Origin: Blastococcus sp. HT6-30
GTDB taxonomy: Bacteria; Actinomycetota; Actinomycetes; Mycobacteriales; Geodermatophilaceae
Reading direction: 5' to 3'
NCBI RefSeq assembly: GCF_039729015.1
Contig: NZ_CP155792.1
Location: 144,001 to 208,000, forward strand
Length of the DNA stretch: 64,000 nucleotides
A program made the translations under genes and the position numbers. The notes under the pieces were generated by a model. It was given only the letters and a program-made list of their open reading frames with translations, made no database searches and was not told the DNA's origin. Position 1 is the stretch's first letter. Each line of letters starts with the position of its first letter. Shown here one piece after another: positions 1 to 8,762 of the stretch.

Positions 1-500
<500 letters not shown>

Positions 501-610
501 ACACACACCCACATCCATCGGGGTCTGTGACAGGTCAGGGTCACAAATTTTGCTACGCGTCCACTGTGCGGTTCTGAACGCACGAACCAGTTGGTTCGAC
601 AGGTTCACAG

Positions 611-729
611 AGTTACGGCGGCCATGGCGAGAGGGAAACGCCCGGTCACATTCCGAACCCGGAAGCTAAGCCTTTCAGCGCCGATGGTACTGCCCTGGAG
701 ACGGGGTGGGAGAGTAGGACGCCGCCGGA
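611..729 (+). rRNA. 5S rRNA
   Basis: A complete 5S rRNA follows the 23S after a spacer of about 110 bases, in the usual 16S-23S-5S order. The sequence has the typical actinobacterial start (gttacggcggccatggcgag), the loop B/C block cattccgaacccggaagcta near 649-668, and an end that pairs back with the start (gccgccgg near 721-728). Length of about 119 nt fits the family. Ends are placed by complementarity and may be off by 1-3 nt. Confidence 0.96.
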
Positions 730-740
730 CAACCATTCCC

Positions 741-774
741 GAAGGGGCCCCAGCATCCGTGCTGGGGCCCCTTC
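741..774 (+). terminator. Terminator of the rRNA operon
   Basis: A perfect 15-bp stem (741-755 with 760-774) closes on a 4-base loop just after the 5S rRNA. It is rich in G and C and followed by a weak T-bearing stretch. Position and strength make it the rRNA operon terminator. The rest of 775-1147 holds no convincing gene, only the second hairpin listed at 990-1037. Confidence 0.9.
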
Positions 775-989
775 GTGCGTTTGGCTTCACCTGCAGAGGC
801 CATGGCGGTGACCCGGGCGGGGGTCCACCGGCGAGGTCGCCGGGCCGTTCGAGGCCCGCCGCGCGCCGGTCCCGCCGGAGCGCCGGCGCTGCCGGTACCG
901 AGACCGCCTCGAGGTGGTCTCGCGTCCGCCCGGTCGGCCCGCGGGATAGCAGTGGTCGTGCAGTGGTCGTCGCCCTGGGGAGGCGCCCA

Positions 990-1037
990 CAGCCTGGGGC
1001 CCTGTTCCGTCACGTGGCGGAGCAGGGCCCCAGGCTG
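990..1037. terminator. Probable bidirectional terminator hairpin
   Basis: A perfect 15-bp inverted repeat (990-1004 with 1023-1037) with an 18-base loop lies between the rRNA operon and the stop of the minus-strand egtE-like gene. It could terminate transcription from that gene on the minus strand and act as a backstop to rRNA read-through. No T-tract is obvious, so the role is inferred from position and stem strength. Confidence 0.65.
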
Positions 1038-1147
1038 TACGACGCTGGGTCGGGGCGGCCAGGGACCGTGGGCAGTCCTTCGTTGCTCACTGGGAGTTCT
1101 TCGGCTGCCCGCGGGGGTTGGAGTACCCCCCCGGCTGACGGCGCGCC

Positions 1148-2278
1148 TCAGAGGGCCGCGGCGAGCGCCTCGAGGTCATCGACCGTCGCGTCCAGGTGCG
1201 GGGAGACCCGCAGCACCGGACCGGTCATCTCGCCCGGCGCCCGCTCCGGCCCGATCGCGCTCAGCACGATCCCGTGCTCGGTCAGCAGCCGGGTGCGCGT
1301 CTCGACCACGTCGACGCCGTCCGGCGGGCGCAGCGTCGTCGTCGCCGTCGGCTCCCCGGTCGGTTCCACGGCCCGCCAGCCGGCGACGCCGTCGAGCAGC
1401 TCCCGGGTGGTCCGGCCGAGCGCGGCCAGCCGCTCACGCACCCGGTCGGGACCGGCCGCGAGGTGCTCGCCGACGGCCACGACGAGGCCGACCCGGCCGG
1501 CGACGTGCGCCTCCCCCGACTCGAACGCCCGGATCGGCGGAACGCCCGGGGGCTCCGGTAGCACCGGGACCAGCTGGGCGGCGATGACGGGGCGGACGAA
1601 CAGCATCCCCACGCCGCGGGGGCCGGCCAGCCACTTGCGCGAAGTGCCGTAGACGACGTCGGCGCCGAGGTCGACGTCCACGTGCCCCAGCGACTGGGCC
1701 GCGTCCAGCACCAGCGGGACGCCGGCCTCCCGGCACAGGGCCGCGATCTCGCGCGCCGGCTGCAGCAGCCCGCGGTGGCTCCCGATGTGCGTCAGGTGCA
1801 CCAGGCGCGGGGGATCGGCGGCGAGCAGCCGTGCCACGCCCTCGACGTCGGCCCGGCCCAGGCCGTCGACGGGCAGCGGCTCCGGCTGCAGGCCGGCGGC
1901 CCGCAGCTGCGCCACGTTGGGGGCGTACTCGCCGGGCAGGCAGGCCACCCGTGCCCCGGCGGGCAGCCGCCAGCCGTCCAGGAGGGCGACCAGCGCCGCC
2001 TGGGCGGACTCCAGGAAGGCGACGTCGGCGGCGGCCATGCCGACCAGCCCACCCAGCACCGAGCGGCCCTGCTGGAGGAGGTCGTCGGCGGCGGCCTCGG
2101 CGACGTATCCGCCGAGCTCCGCCTCGTGCCGGGCGTGGTGCGCCGCGGCCTCGAGCGCACGGTGGCTCTGCCGGCTGGAGGCGGCGCTGTCCAGGTGTCG
2201 CCCCGGCGGCCGCGGGCGGACCGCGCGCCAGTGGGCGCCGAGGTCGTGCGAGGGCAGGTCGTGGTGCGGGGCGGTCAC
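1148..2278 (-). CDS. egtE: EgtE-like PLP-dependent C-S lyase
   Basis: 376-aa class V aminotransferase-fold enzyme. EgtE cleaves the hercynylcysteine sulfoxide intermediate in ergothioneine synthesis using pyridoxal phosphate. Visible family features are the N-terminal HLDSAASSRQSHRALEAA segment, the ARHEAELGGYVAEAAA block, the cofactor aspartate in VLDAAQSLGHVD and the Schiff-base lysine in SRKWLAGPRGVGM; all resemble mycobacterial EgtE closely from memory. The GTG at 2278 is chosen because homology begins there; the frame stays open further upstream without family similarity. No other egt gene (egtA-D) is nearby, whereas mycobacteria keep them together, so either the rest is elsewhere or this is a related PLP enzyme. 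Confidence 0.8.
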   Translation of the reverse strand: MTAPHHDLPSHDLGAHWRAVRPRPPGRHLDSAASSRQSHRALEAAAHHARHEAELGGYVAEAAADDLLQQGRSVLGGLVGMAAADVAFLESAQAALVALLDGWRLPAGARVACLPGEYAPNVAQLRAAGLQPEPLPVDGLGRADVEGVARLLAADPPRLVHLTHIGSHRGLLQPAREIAALCREAGVPLVLDAAQSLGHVDVDLGADVVYGTSRKWLAGPRGVGMLFVRPVIAAQLVPVLPEPPGVPPIRAFESGEAHVAGRVGLVVAVGEHLAAGPDRVRERLAALGRTTRELLDGVAGWRAVEPTGEPTATTTLRPPDGVDVVETRTRLLTEHGIVLSAIGPERAPGEMTGPVLRVSPHLDATVDDLEALAAAL

Positions 2279-2424
2279 GCGTTGCACGCTAGGCGCCGGT
2301 CGGCTGTCCAGCCCTCCACGGGCCACTGAGACACCCGAGTGCGGCGCGGGGCCGCATCGTCGTCGGTTCCGTCCCGCCGGCGGCCCCCGAGGCGTCGCCC
2401 GCCGGGCGCGGGCAGGATGGCGGC

Positions 2425-2892
2425 ATGGACGAGCGCGACCGCGACGGCGAGGGGCGGGCCCGCAACGCACGGCCGCGGGACGCCCTCGGGCGTCCCCTGC
2501 CGCGTGGCGCCGTGGGGGAGGAGCGCGCTCCCGAGGGCGTCGTCCGGGCGCCGGAGGTGGCGCTCGCCGAGGCCCAGGCGCTGCTCGACGCCGGCCGCCC
2601 CTTCCACGCGCACGAGGTCCTCGAGGACGCCTGGAAGTCCGCGCCCGAGGAGGAGCGCCAGCTGTGGCGCGGCCTGGCGCAGCTCGCCGTCGGCCTGACC
2701 CACGCCGCGCGGGGCAACGAGCGCGGCGCGACCACCCTGCTCGAACGCGGCGCGGGGAACGTCGCCGGGTACGCGGCCTCCCCACTCCACCGGGTCGACG
2801 TCGACGGGGTGGTGGCGTGGGCGCGGGCCCTGGCCGCGGCTCCGGGCACCGTCACCGACCCGGCCGCCTCGGCCCCCCGGCTGCGGGGCTGA
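2425..2892 (+). CDS. DUF309 domain protein
   Basis: 155-aa cytoplasmic protein. Residues from about 45 to 135 match the DUF309 pattern: a first helix ending FHAHEVLEDAWK, then LWRGLAQLAVGLTHAARGN, then a helix with LLERGAGNVAGY. The invariant H-E and W residues of that small helical domain are present. The N-terminal 40 residues are charged and likely disordered. The ATG at 2425 follows a weak purine stretch. The gene diverges from egtE across 146 bases. The biochemical role of DUF309 is not known to me; it may bind a metal or nucleotide through the HE pair. Confidence 0.85.
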   Translation: MDERDRDGEGRARNARPRDALGRPLPRGAVGEERAPEGVVRAPEVALAEAQALLDAGRPFHAHEVLEDAWKSAPEEERQLWRGLAQLAVGLTHAARGNERGATTLLERGAGNVAGYAASPLHRVDVDGVVAWARALAAAPGTVTDPAASAPRLRG

Positions 2893-2913
2893 GCCGGCCG
2901 GGACGTCCGGAGC

Positions 2914-3267
2914 TCAGCGGTCGCGGACGCGGGCGTAGCGGTCCGGCGCCACCTGGCGCTGGTGGGCGTGGTCGACGAGAGGCTCCGGCACCGAACGGGG
3001 AGTACACCCGGAAGGGCGTTCCGTCGGACTTGGTGACCCGGCCAGGTGTCCCCGGCGTCGCCCCGGCGGCGGCCGTAAGGGCCGGCGTCGGCGCTGACGT
3101 GCACCGAGGTCGCGCCCACCTCGCGAGCCAGCTCCGGGGAGCACCCGCGCGGGATCGCCGGACCGCAACACCAGCGCGCCGCCCGGGTCTGCGTCCAGCG
3201 CGGCGGGCAGCGCGGGGTGGTCCTGCAGCCGCAGGTCCCTGCGGACCCAGAGCAGCGCGGTGGGCAC
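2914..3267 (-). pseudogene. Deoxyribodipyrimidine photolyase relic
   Basis: Three separated pieces of a DNA photolyase/cryptochrome are recognisable in different minus-strand frames within about 350 bp, against a usual gene of about 1.3 kb. A GTG start at 3267 opens the classic N-terminus PTALLWVRRDLRLQDHPALP. A second frame gives LAREVGATSVHVSADAGPYG (near 3070-3145) and a third GRVTKSDGTPFRVYSP (near 2996-3050). The last frame ends PEPLVDHAHQRQVAPDRYAR, the usual photolyase C-terminus, at 2914. Most of the FAD-binding domain is deleted and frames are shifted, so no active enzyme can be made. Confidence 0.85.
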
Positions 3268-3310
3268 CGGCCGAGCCGAGGAACGATCCCCGCCCGCGCT
3301 CACCGGAACT

Positions 3311-3742
3311 TCAGGCGGAGCGGTCCAGGCCTTCCAGCCCCAGCACCCGCCACAGCCCCGTCCGGCGCAGCAGGGCCAGGGTGCGCCGGTTGGCCCCACG
3401 GACGACGACGCTGCCGCCGCGGGCCCGGCACGCCCGGTGCGCGGTGAGGAGGCTGGCCGCCGCCGGGCTCGACAGGTGCTCCACCTCCCGGACGTCGACG
3501 ACCACCCGTCGCGCACCGGTGAGCAGGGCGTCGTGCAGCAGCCAGCGGATGTCGGCGACGCCGTCGGCGAGCATCTCCTCGGTCAGCCGCAGGACGACCT
3601 CGCCGGAGCCGCTCTCGTCGTCGGGACCGGCACTCCGGTGGTCGCGGTCGGCAGGGCGCACGGCGGTCTCCTCGGCGGTCGGTTCCGCACGGTCGCCCAG
3701 CAGCCTCGCCGCCGGACTTTGCGATCTCCCGGGTCGGGACAT
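3311..3742 (-). CDS. STAS-domain protein (anti-sigma factor antagonist-like)
   Basis: 143 aa with a disordered charged N-terminus (about 1-45) and a C-terminal STAS domain (about 48-140). The domain shows the strand-helix pattern RRVVVDVREVEHLSSPAAAS, where the S-S/P segment occupies the site of the phosphorylatable serine in SpoIIAA-like antagonists, followed by GGSVVVRGANRRTLALLRRTGL. Such proteins bind and release anti-sigma factors or act in stressosome-like signalling. The ATG at 3742 is only 64 bases from the start of the divergent response regulator, so the two may share a promoter region. No anti-sigma kinase is encoded alongside. Confidence 0.85.
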   Translation of the reverse strand: MSRPGRSQSPAARLLGDRAEPTAEETAVRPADRDHRSAGPDDESGSGEVVLRLTEEMLADGVADIRWLLHDALLTGARRVVVDVREVEHLSSPAAASLLTAHRACRARGGSVVVRGANRRTLALLRRTGLWRVLGLEGLDRSA

Positions 3743-3805
3743 TGCGATCGGATGACGGTGGCCGACGCGGGCGGGGGCGCGGTCCCGCGGTGGCAGCATG
3801 GCCGC

Positions 3806-4522
3806 GTGTCGCTGCGGATCCTGATCGTGGAGGACGACGACTCCATCCGGACTGCGTTGCGGTGGGCCCTGGAGGACGAGGGGTACGACGTGGCCGAGGC
3901 CGCCTGCGGGGAGGACGCCGTCCGCATGGTGGGCATCGCCGCGCCCGACATGATGATCGTCGACCTGATGCTCGGGTCGATGGACGGCTTCGCCGTCATC
4001 CGGGAGGTGCGCCGCGCACACGACCTCCCGGTCGTCGTCGTCAGTGCCCGCGCGGACACCCAGGACATCGTCGAGGCGCTCGAGGTGGGCGCCGACGACT
4101 ACGTGACCAAGCCTTTCCAGATCAAGGAGATCACCGCCCGGCTGCGGGCCCTGCGCCGCCGTACCGCCGCTGCCCCGGCAGGCTCCCCGGCCGACGGCAC
4201 CCGGGCGGGCGTCGTCCTCGACCACGACCCCGCGGCCCCGCTGGTGCTCCGGGAGGCCAGCGGCACCGTCTACCGCGGGACCGAGCTGGTCCCCCTGACG
4301 CTGACCGAGTACCGGGTGCTGTGCGAGCTGGCCGGCGCCCCGGGGCGGGTCTTCAGCCGGCAGGCGCTGCTCGAGCGGGTGTGGGAGCACGGGTTCTTCG
4401 GGGACGAGCGGATCGTCGACGTGCACGTGCGGCGGCTGCGGACGAAGGTCGAGCGCGATCCGGGCAGCCCCCGGCTGGTGGTCACCGTCCGGGGGCTCGG
4501 CTACCGCCTGGATCCGCAGTGA
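3806..4522 (+). CDS. OmpR/PhoB-family response regulator
   Basis: 238-aa transcription factor. The receiver domain (about 3-118) carries the acidic pocket VEDDDS, phosphoacceptor Asp53 in MIVDLMLG, and the lysine in DDYVTKPF. A winged helix (about 150-235) follows with LTLTEYRVLCELA and the recognition segment VDVHVRRLRTKVE, ending in VRGLGYRL. The GTG at 3806 places the first strand right at the N-terminus; a start further up at 3752 is possible but would nearly abut the divergent STAS gene. It heads an operon with the sensor kinase 31 bases downstream and the GerMN lipoprotein, an arrangement reminiscent of MtrA-MtrB-LpqB. Confidence 0.95.
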   Translation: MSLRILIVEDDDSIRTALRWALEDEGYDVAEAACGEDAVRMVGIAAPDMMIVDLMLGSMDGFAVIREVRRAHDLPVVVVSARADTQDIVEALEVGADDYVTKPFQIKEITARLRALRRRTAAAPAGSPADGTRAGVVLDHDPAAPLVLREASGTVYRGTELVPLTLTEYRVLCELAGAPGRVFSRQALLERVWEHGFFGDERIVDVHVRRLRTKVERDPGSPRLVVTVRGLGYRLDPQ

Positions 4523-4553
4523 CGGGCACCTTCGCCGGCGTGCGGAGCCGCCG

Positions 4554-5927
4554 GTGAGCCGGATCCCGGGGCGACGGGGGCTGCGGCGCCGCATCGTGCT
4601 GGGCTTCGCGGCCAGCACGCTGCTGGTCTCGGCCGTGCTCGTGACCACGACCTGGCTGCTGGCCCGCAGCTTCGTCGTGGAGCAGCGCGAGCAGGCGCTC
4701 ACGCAGCAGGCGTTCGCCGACGCCGAGGTGCTGCGCAACCGGCTGTCCGGCGCCGGCGCCGACGTCGGGCGGGTGCTGGGCGAGCTCGTCCCGTTCGGCG
4801 ATGCGGAGGTCGTCGTCCGGCGCGGCGAGGACTGGTACTCCTCGAGCCTGGAGGTGAGTGGCCGGGACGTGCCGACGGCCCTCCAGGAGGTGGTGGCCAC
4901 CGGCGCGGCGGGCGCGGTGCGGGTCGACACGGCGGACGGCCCGCGGCTCGTCGTCGCCGTCCCCGTGGTCAGCGCGGGGGTGGAGTTCTACGAGGTCGCG
5001 CCGCTGGACGACCTGGAGACGCTGCTGCGGACGCTGGCGGTCGTGCTCGCCGCCGGCGCGGGCGTGGCGACCGTCGCCGGTGCCGGTTTCGGGGCGTGGG
5101 CCAGCCGGCGCGCCGTCCACCCGCTGGAGCAGGTCGCCGGCGCCGCGACGAGGATCGCCGGAGGCGAGCTCTCCACCCGGCTCCCGGCGACCGACGACCC
5201 CGACCTGGTGGGCATCGTCGCCGCCTTCAACAGCATGGTCGACGCCCTCGCAGCGCGGATCACGCGGGACGCCCGGTTCGTCGGCGACGTCAGCCACGAG
5301 CTCCGCAGCCCCCTGACCAGCCTCACCACCAGCGTCGAGGTGCTGGCCACCCGGCGGCAGGAGCTGCCGCCACGGGCCCAGCAGGCCCTCGCCCTGGTGG
5401 AGGACCAGGTCACGCGCCTGCGCATCACCCTCGACGACCTGCTGGAGCTGGCGTGGCTCGACGGCGCCGGCCACGTGCCCGACGCCGTCCCGGTGTCCCT
5501 GACGGCGCTCGTGCGGGAGGTGCTCGAGGAAACCGGCCGGCCCGTGGCCCTGCTGGAGGCCGGGCCCGAACCCGAGACCACCGTGCTCGGCGACAAGGCG
5601 CGCCTGGAGCGGGCCGTGCGCAACCTCCTGGACAACGCCGACCGCTACGGGGGAGGGCCGGACCGGGTGGGGGTCCGGCGCTGCGAGGGCTCGGTCGTGG
5701 TGACGGTGGACGACACCGGTCCGGGGGTGGCGCCCCTGGATCGGGAGCGGATCTTCGAGCGCTTCGCCCGGGCGCCCGGCTCGGCGCGACGCTCGGTGCC
5801 CGGAGCCGGGCTGGGGCTGGCCATCGTGGCCGAGACCACCGCGCAGCACGGCGGCGCGGCGTGGTGCGCCGCGAGTCCGAGCGGGGGCGCCCGTTTCGTC
5901 CTCTCGCTGCCGGCGGCGTCGACGTGA
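4554..5927 (+). CDS. Sensor histidine kinase with HAMP domain
   Basis: 457-aa membrane kinase, partner of the preceding regulator. Two TM helices (about 13-35 and 160-183) flank a roughly 120-residue extracytoplasmic sensor region; HAMP follows at about 185-240. The HisKA box is GDVSHELRSPLTSL with His248, and the ATPase domain shows N box NLLDNADRYG, G1 DDTGPGV and G2 GAGLGLAI. The start is GTG at 4554. Its stop overlaps the GTG of the lipoprotein gene by 4 bp, implying translational coupling. The ligand cannot be read from sequence; linkage to a GerMN/AMIN-like lipoprotein suggests cell-envelope sensing. Confidence 0.94.
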   Translation: MSRIPGRRGLRRRIVLGFAASTLLVSAVLVTTTWLLARSFVVEQREQALTQQAFADAEVLRNRLSGAGADVGRVLGELVPFGDAEVVVRRGEDWYSSSLEVSGRDVPTALQEVVATGAAGAVRVDTADGPRLVVAVPVVSAGVEFYEVAPLDDLETLLRTLAVVLAAGAGVATVAGAGFGAWASRRAVHPLEQVAGAATRIAGGELSTRLPATDDPDLVGIVAAFNSMVDALAARITRDARFVGDVSHELRSPLTSLTTSVEVLATRRQELPPRAQQALALVEDQVTRLRITLDDLLELAWLDGAGHVPDAVPVSLTALVREVLEETGRPVALLEAGPEPETTVLGDKARLERAVRNLLDNADRYGGGPDRVGVRRCEGSVVVTVDDTGPGVAPLDRERIFERFARAPGSARRSVPGAGLGLAIVAETTAQHGGAAWCAASPSGGARFVLSLPAAST

Positions 5928-7060
5928 GGCGCCTGCGCCGGCTGGGTGCCGCCGGCAGGCTGGGACTGGTCCTCGTGGTGACGGCGGCGTGCGGGGTCCC
6001 CACCGGGGAGGGCCCCTCCACGATCGCGCCGTCCGACGTCCCGTACGGGCTCGCCGCACCGGATCCCGCGCCGACGGCCGCGCCGTCGTCCGTCCCCGGC
6101 GACGGTGGCTGGGCCTACCTCGTCGGCGCCGACGAGGCGCTCGTGCCCAGGGCCCGGGAGAGCGGCACGGGACCTACCGAGGAGCGGCTGGAGGAATTGC
6201 TGGCGGCGCTCTCCGCCGGGCCGACCGAGGAGGAGCGGGCCCAGGGGCTGTCCACCGCCCTGCCCACGGGGATGACGCTGTCGGTGGCCGGCATCGACGG
6301 CGCCACGGCGACGATCGACCTCGCCGGTGCCGCGGCCCTGTCGTCCAGCCGCCGGGCCGTGGCGCAGATCGTGCTCACCGCGACGAGCCTGCCGGGGGTG
6401 CAGGCGGTCCTGCTGACCAGCCGTGGCGAGCCGGTGGAGGCGCCGCTCCCCTCCGGCGCGCTCACCGACGCGCCGTTGCTCCCGGCCGACTACGCCGTCT
6501 TCCTCACCCCACCGCCGCCCGCGGCGTCCCCGTCGGACCCCGCCACCGCCGTGCCGCAGCCCGTCCCGACCGAGCCCCGGTCGTCGCCCGGCGCGCCGCC
6601 GCCGACCGTGGCGTCGCCCTTCGTCGCCGACACCCGGCCCGACACGGCTGCGGCGTCACCCGGGGCTGCCGTCACCGTGACCGACGTCCGCGTCGGCCGC
6701 CACGAGGGCTTCGACCGGGTCACCCTCGAGGTGGACGGCGCGGGGCTGCCCGGCTGGGACGCCCGCTACGTGCCCGAGGCGCGGTCGGCGGGCAGTGGCG
6801 CCCCGGTGGACGTGGCGGGGGAGGCGGTCCTCCGGCTCGTGCTCACCGGGGTGGGCCTGCCCGGGGACACCGGGATCCCCCCGTACGCGGGGCCCGATCC
6901 GGTGGTCGCGGGGCACCCGGCGGTGCGCGAGGTCGTGCTGGACGCGGTCTTCGAGGGGCAGATGGCATCGTTCGTCGGCGCCGCGGCCGAGCGCCCGTTC
7001 CGGGTGTACCGGCTGCAGGGCCCGGACCGGGTCGTGGTCGAGGTGCTCCACCAGGGCTGA
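5924..7060 (+). CDS. GerMN and AMIN-like domain lipoprotein
   Basis: 378 aa. Basic N-terminus, hydrophobic stretch and lipobox ending TAAC (Cys23) mark a lipoprotein anchored outside the membrane. A GerMN domain occupies about 70-175 (WAYLVGADEALVPRARE to LTSRGEPVEAPLP), a proline-rich linker about 180-240, and an AMIN-like domain about 245-378 (VTDVRVGRHEGFDRVTLEV through RVYRLQGPDRVVVEV). GerMN domains occur in LpqB and in spore protein GerM, and AMIN domains bind cell-wall polymers. The 4-bp overlap with the kinase suggests it tunes that kinase as LpqB does MtrB, but this is inference. A broken paralogue of the AMIN-like half faces it across the terminator. Confidence 0.85.
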   Translation: MRRLRRLGAAGRLGLVLVVTAACGVPTGEGPSTIAPSDVPYGLAAPDPAPTAAPSSVPGDGGWAYLVGADEALVPRARESGTGPTEERLEELLAALSAGPTEEERAQGLSTALPTGMTLSVAGIDGATATIDLAGAAALSSSRRAVAQIVLTATSLPGVQAVLLTSRGEPVEAPLPSGALTDAPLLPADYAVFLTPPPPAASPSDPATAVPQPVPTEPRSSPGAPPPTVASPFVADTRPDTAAASPGAAVTVTDVRVGRHEGFDRVTLEVDGAGLPGWDARYVPEARSAGSGAPVDVAGEAVLRLVLTGVGLPGDTGIPPYAGPDPVVAGHPAVREVVLDAVFEGQMASFVGAAAERPFRVYRLQGPDRVVVEVLHQG

Positions 7061-7064
7061 GACG

Positions 7065-7107
7065 AGGAGGTCTGCACACCGGCGTGGAGCCGGTGCGCAG
7101 ACCTCTT
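7065..7107. terminator. Bidirectional terminator hairpin
   Basis: A long imperfect hairpin (outer stem 7067-7075 with 7097-7105, inner stem 7077-7083 with 7089-7095) sits between the convergent ends of the lipoprotein gene and the frameshifted AMIN-like gene. It can serve both strands. Confidence 0.75.
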
Positions 7108-7121
7108 CCGGGCCGGACCGG

Positions 7122-7696
7122 TCACCAGCGGTGCGCGACGTCGATCACCAGGCGGACGGCGTCGTCCCCGGGGGTGCCGAGCAGCGGAAAGGTGCGGAAC
7201 GGCAGTCGGGCGCGGGTGCCGATGCCCAGGGTGGTTCTTCCTTCGTATGAGCCGGCCCACGCGACCTGCTCGAACGTGCGGAAGTCGTCGACGTCCACGA
7301 CCTCGTTGCGCCTGGGCGGGAGGTAGGTGGCCCGCCCGTACCCGTCGTAGGCCGGGGCGCGACGACGACCTCGAGCGCCGCTCCGCCCGCCAGCGGGACC
7401 GGGGTGCCCGAGCCCTCCTGGTGCACCGCGTCGACGTAGCGCACCGCGTAGCCGGTCGCCGCCGCGGGACCGCGCAGGTCGACGACCAGGCGGTCGAAGC
7501 AGGCGTGCCGGCCGGCGCGCACGTCGGTGACGCTCAGGCCGGCGGTGGCCGCATTGCTGGCCTCCGGCAGCGAGCCCCACACCAGACCGCAGTACGGTGC
7601 GGGGGTGGCCGCGGCCGACGCCGGGGTGAGGACGCCGCCCAGCAGCGTGATCACGCCGGCGAGGACCGCCAGGAAACCGAGTCGGGACCTGTTCAC
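7122..7696 (-). pseudogene. Frameshifted secreted AMIN-like protein
   Basis: The GTG at 7696 has a strong site (gggaggtcatc) and opens a signal peptide (MNRSRLGFLAVLAGVITLL, with cleavage expected after ASA) followed by the AMIN-like start LSVTDVRAGRHACFDRLVVD. The frame breaks near 7356-7361, after GGAALEVVV. Continuing one base out of register gives the missing half, PAYDGYGRATYLPP through RTFEQVAWAGSYEG to VRLVIDVAHRW, with a stop at 7122. Restoring one G there would give VVGAPAYD and a normal secreted domain of about 190 aa. It is a recent single-base loss or a sequencing error. It is a paralogue of the C-terminal domain of the convergent lipoprotein. Confidence 0.85.
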
Positions 7697-7904
7697 GATG
7701 ACCTCCCTCTCTCGTGCCCGTGCCCAGTGGAACGGGCCCACGGACGGAGGTGTACTCGTCCGCGAGGGCTCCGGAAGCCGCCGCAACAGGGTCTCCACCA
7801 GGTCGTCGTGGCCGTCATCCGGTCGTCGCGCCGCCGCAACGCCGCCGCCGGAAACCGCCTGATCGGGGACGGCGGGACGTCGCGATCCGCGCGATCATGG
7901 CCGG

Positions 7905-8759
7905 GTGCCCGAGTTGCCCGAGGTGGAGGCTCTGGCGGCGTTCCTGCGGGAGAACGCCGTCGGCCAGGTGCTGGCGCGCGCGGACCTGGCCGCGGTCCAG
8001 GCGATCAAGACCTTCGACCCGCCGCTGTCGTCCCTGGCCGGGCTGCAGATCACCGGAGCCGCCCGGCACGGCAAGTTCCTCGACCTCGACGTCAGCGGGC
8101 TGCACCTCGTCGTCCACCTGGCCCGCGCCGGCTGGCTGCACTGGCGCACCGGCCTGCCCACCGCGCCGCCGAAGCCGGGCAAGGGGCCGCTGGCGCTGCG
8201 GGTCCACCTGGATGACGGCGACGGCTTCGACCTCACCGAGCAGGGCACCCGCAAGGGCCTGGCGATCTACGTCGTCCGGCACCCGGGCGAGGTGCCCGGC
8301 ATCGCGCGGCTGGGTCCCGACGCGCTGGAGACCGACCGTGACACCTTCGCCCGGCTGCTGGCCGGCCGCTCGGGCCAGCTCAAGGGCGCGCTGACCGACC
8401 AGACCCTCATCGCCGGCATCGGCAACGCCTACTCGGACGAGATCCTGCACGCGGCGCGGCTCTCGCCGTTCAAGATGGCCGACAAGCTCACCGACGACGA
8501 ACTGGTCCGCCTCTTCGACGCCGTGCGGGCGACGCTCACCGGCGCCCTCGACCGCCAGGTGGGCCAGCGGGCCGCCACCATGAAGGGCGAGAAGCGCTCG
8601 GGGTTGCAGGTCCACGCCCGCACGGGCCTTCCCTGCCCGGTGTGCGGCGACACCGTGCGGGAGGTCAGCTTCGCCGACACCTCGCTGCAGTACTGCCCCA
8701 CCTGCCAGACCGGCGGGAAGCCGCTGGCCGACCGCCGGATGTCCAAGCTCCTGCGCTGA
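7905..8759 (+). CDS. Fpg/Nei-family DNA glycosylase/AP lyase
   Basis: 284-aa base-excision repair enzyme. The N-terminal catalytic proline and glutamate are in PELPEVE, and Lys57 in RHGKFLDLD corresponds to the DNA-contacting lysine. The helix-two-turn-helix is around LKGALTDQTLIAGIGNAY. The C-terminal zinc finger has the C-x2-C-x16-C-x2-C pattern (CPVCG to CPTCQ), followed by an unusual 16-residue tail (GGKPLADRRMSKLLR) beyond the normal end. The start is GTG at 7905; the initiator Met is removed to expose the catalytic Pro. Substrate preference (oxidised purines versus pyrimidines) cannot be decided; it belongs to the actinobacterial side branch rather than classical MutM. Confidence 0.93.
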   Translation: MPELPEVEALAAFLRENAVGQVLARADLAAVQAIKTFDPPLSSLAGLQITGAARHGKFLDLDVSGLHLVVHLARAGWLHWRTGLPTAPPKPGKGPLALRVHLDDGDGFDLTEQGTRKGLAIYVVRHPGEVPGIARLGPDALETDRDTFARLLAGRSGQLKGALTDQTLIAGIGNAYSDEILHAARLSPFKMADKLTDDELVRLFDAVRATLTGALDRQVGQRAATMKGEKRSGLQVHARTGLPCPVCGDTVREVSFADTSLQYCPTCQTGGKPLADRRMSKLLR

Positions 8760-8762
8760 GAA

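Noticed and set aside
775..1013. Short overlapping open frames after the 5S rRNA
   Set aside because: No ribosome site, no recognisable domain, and disrupted by the terminator hairpin at 990-1037.
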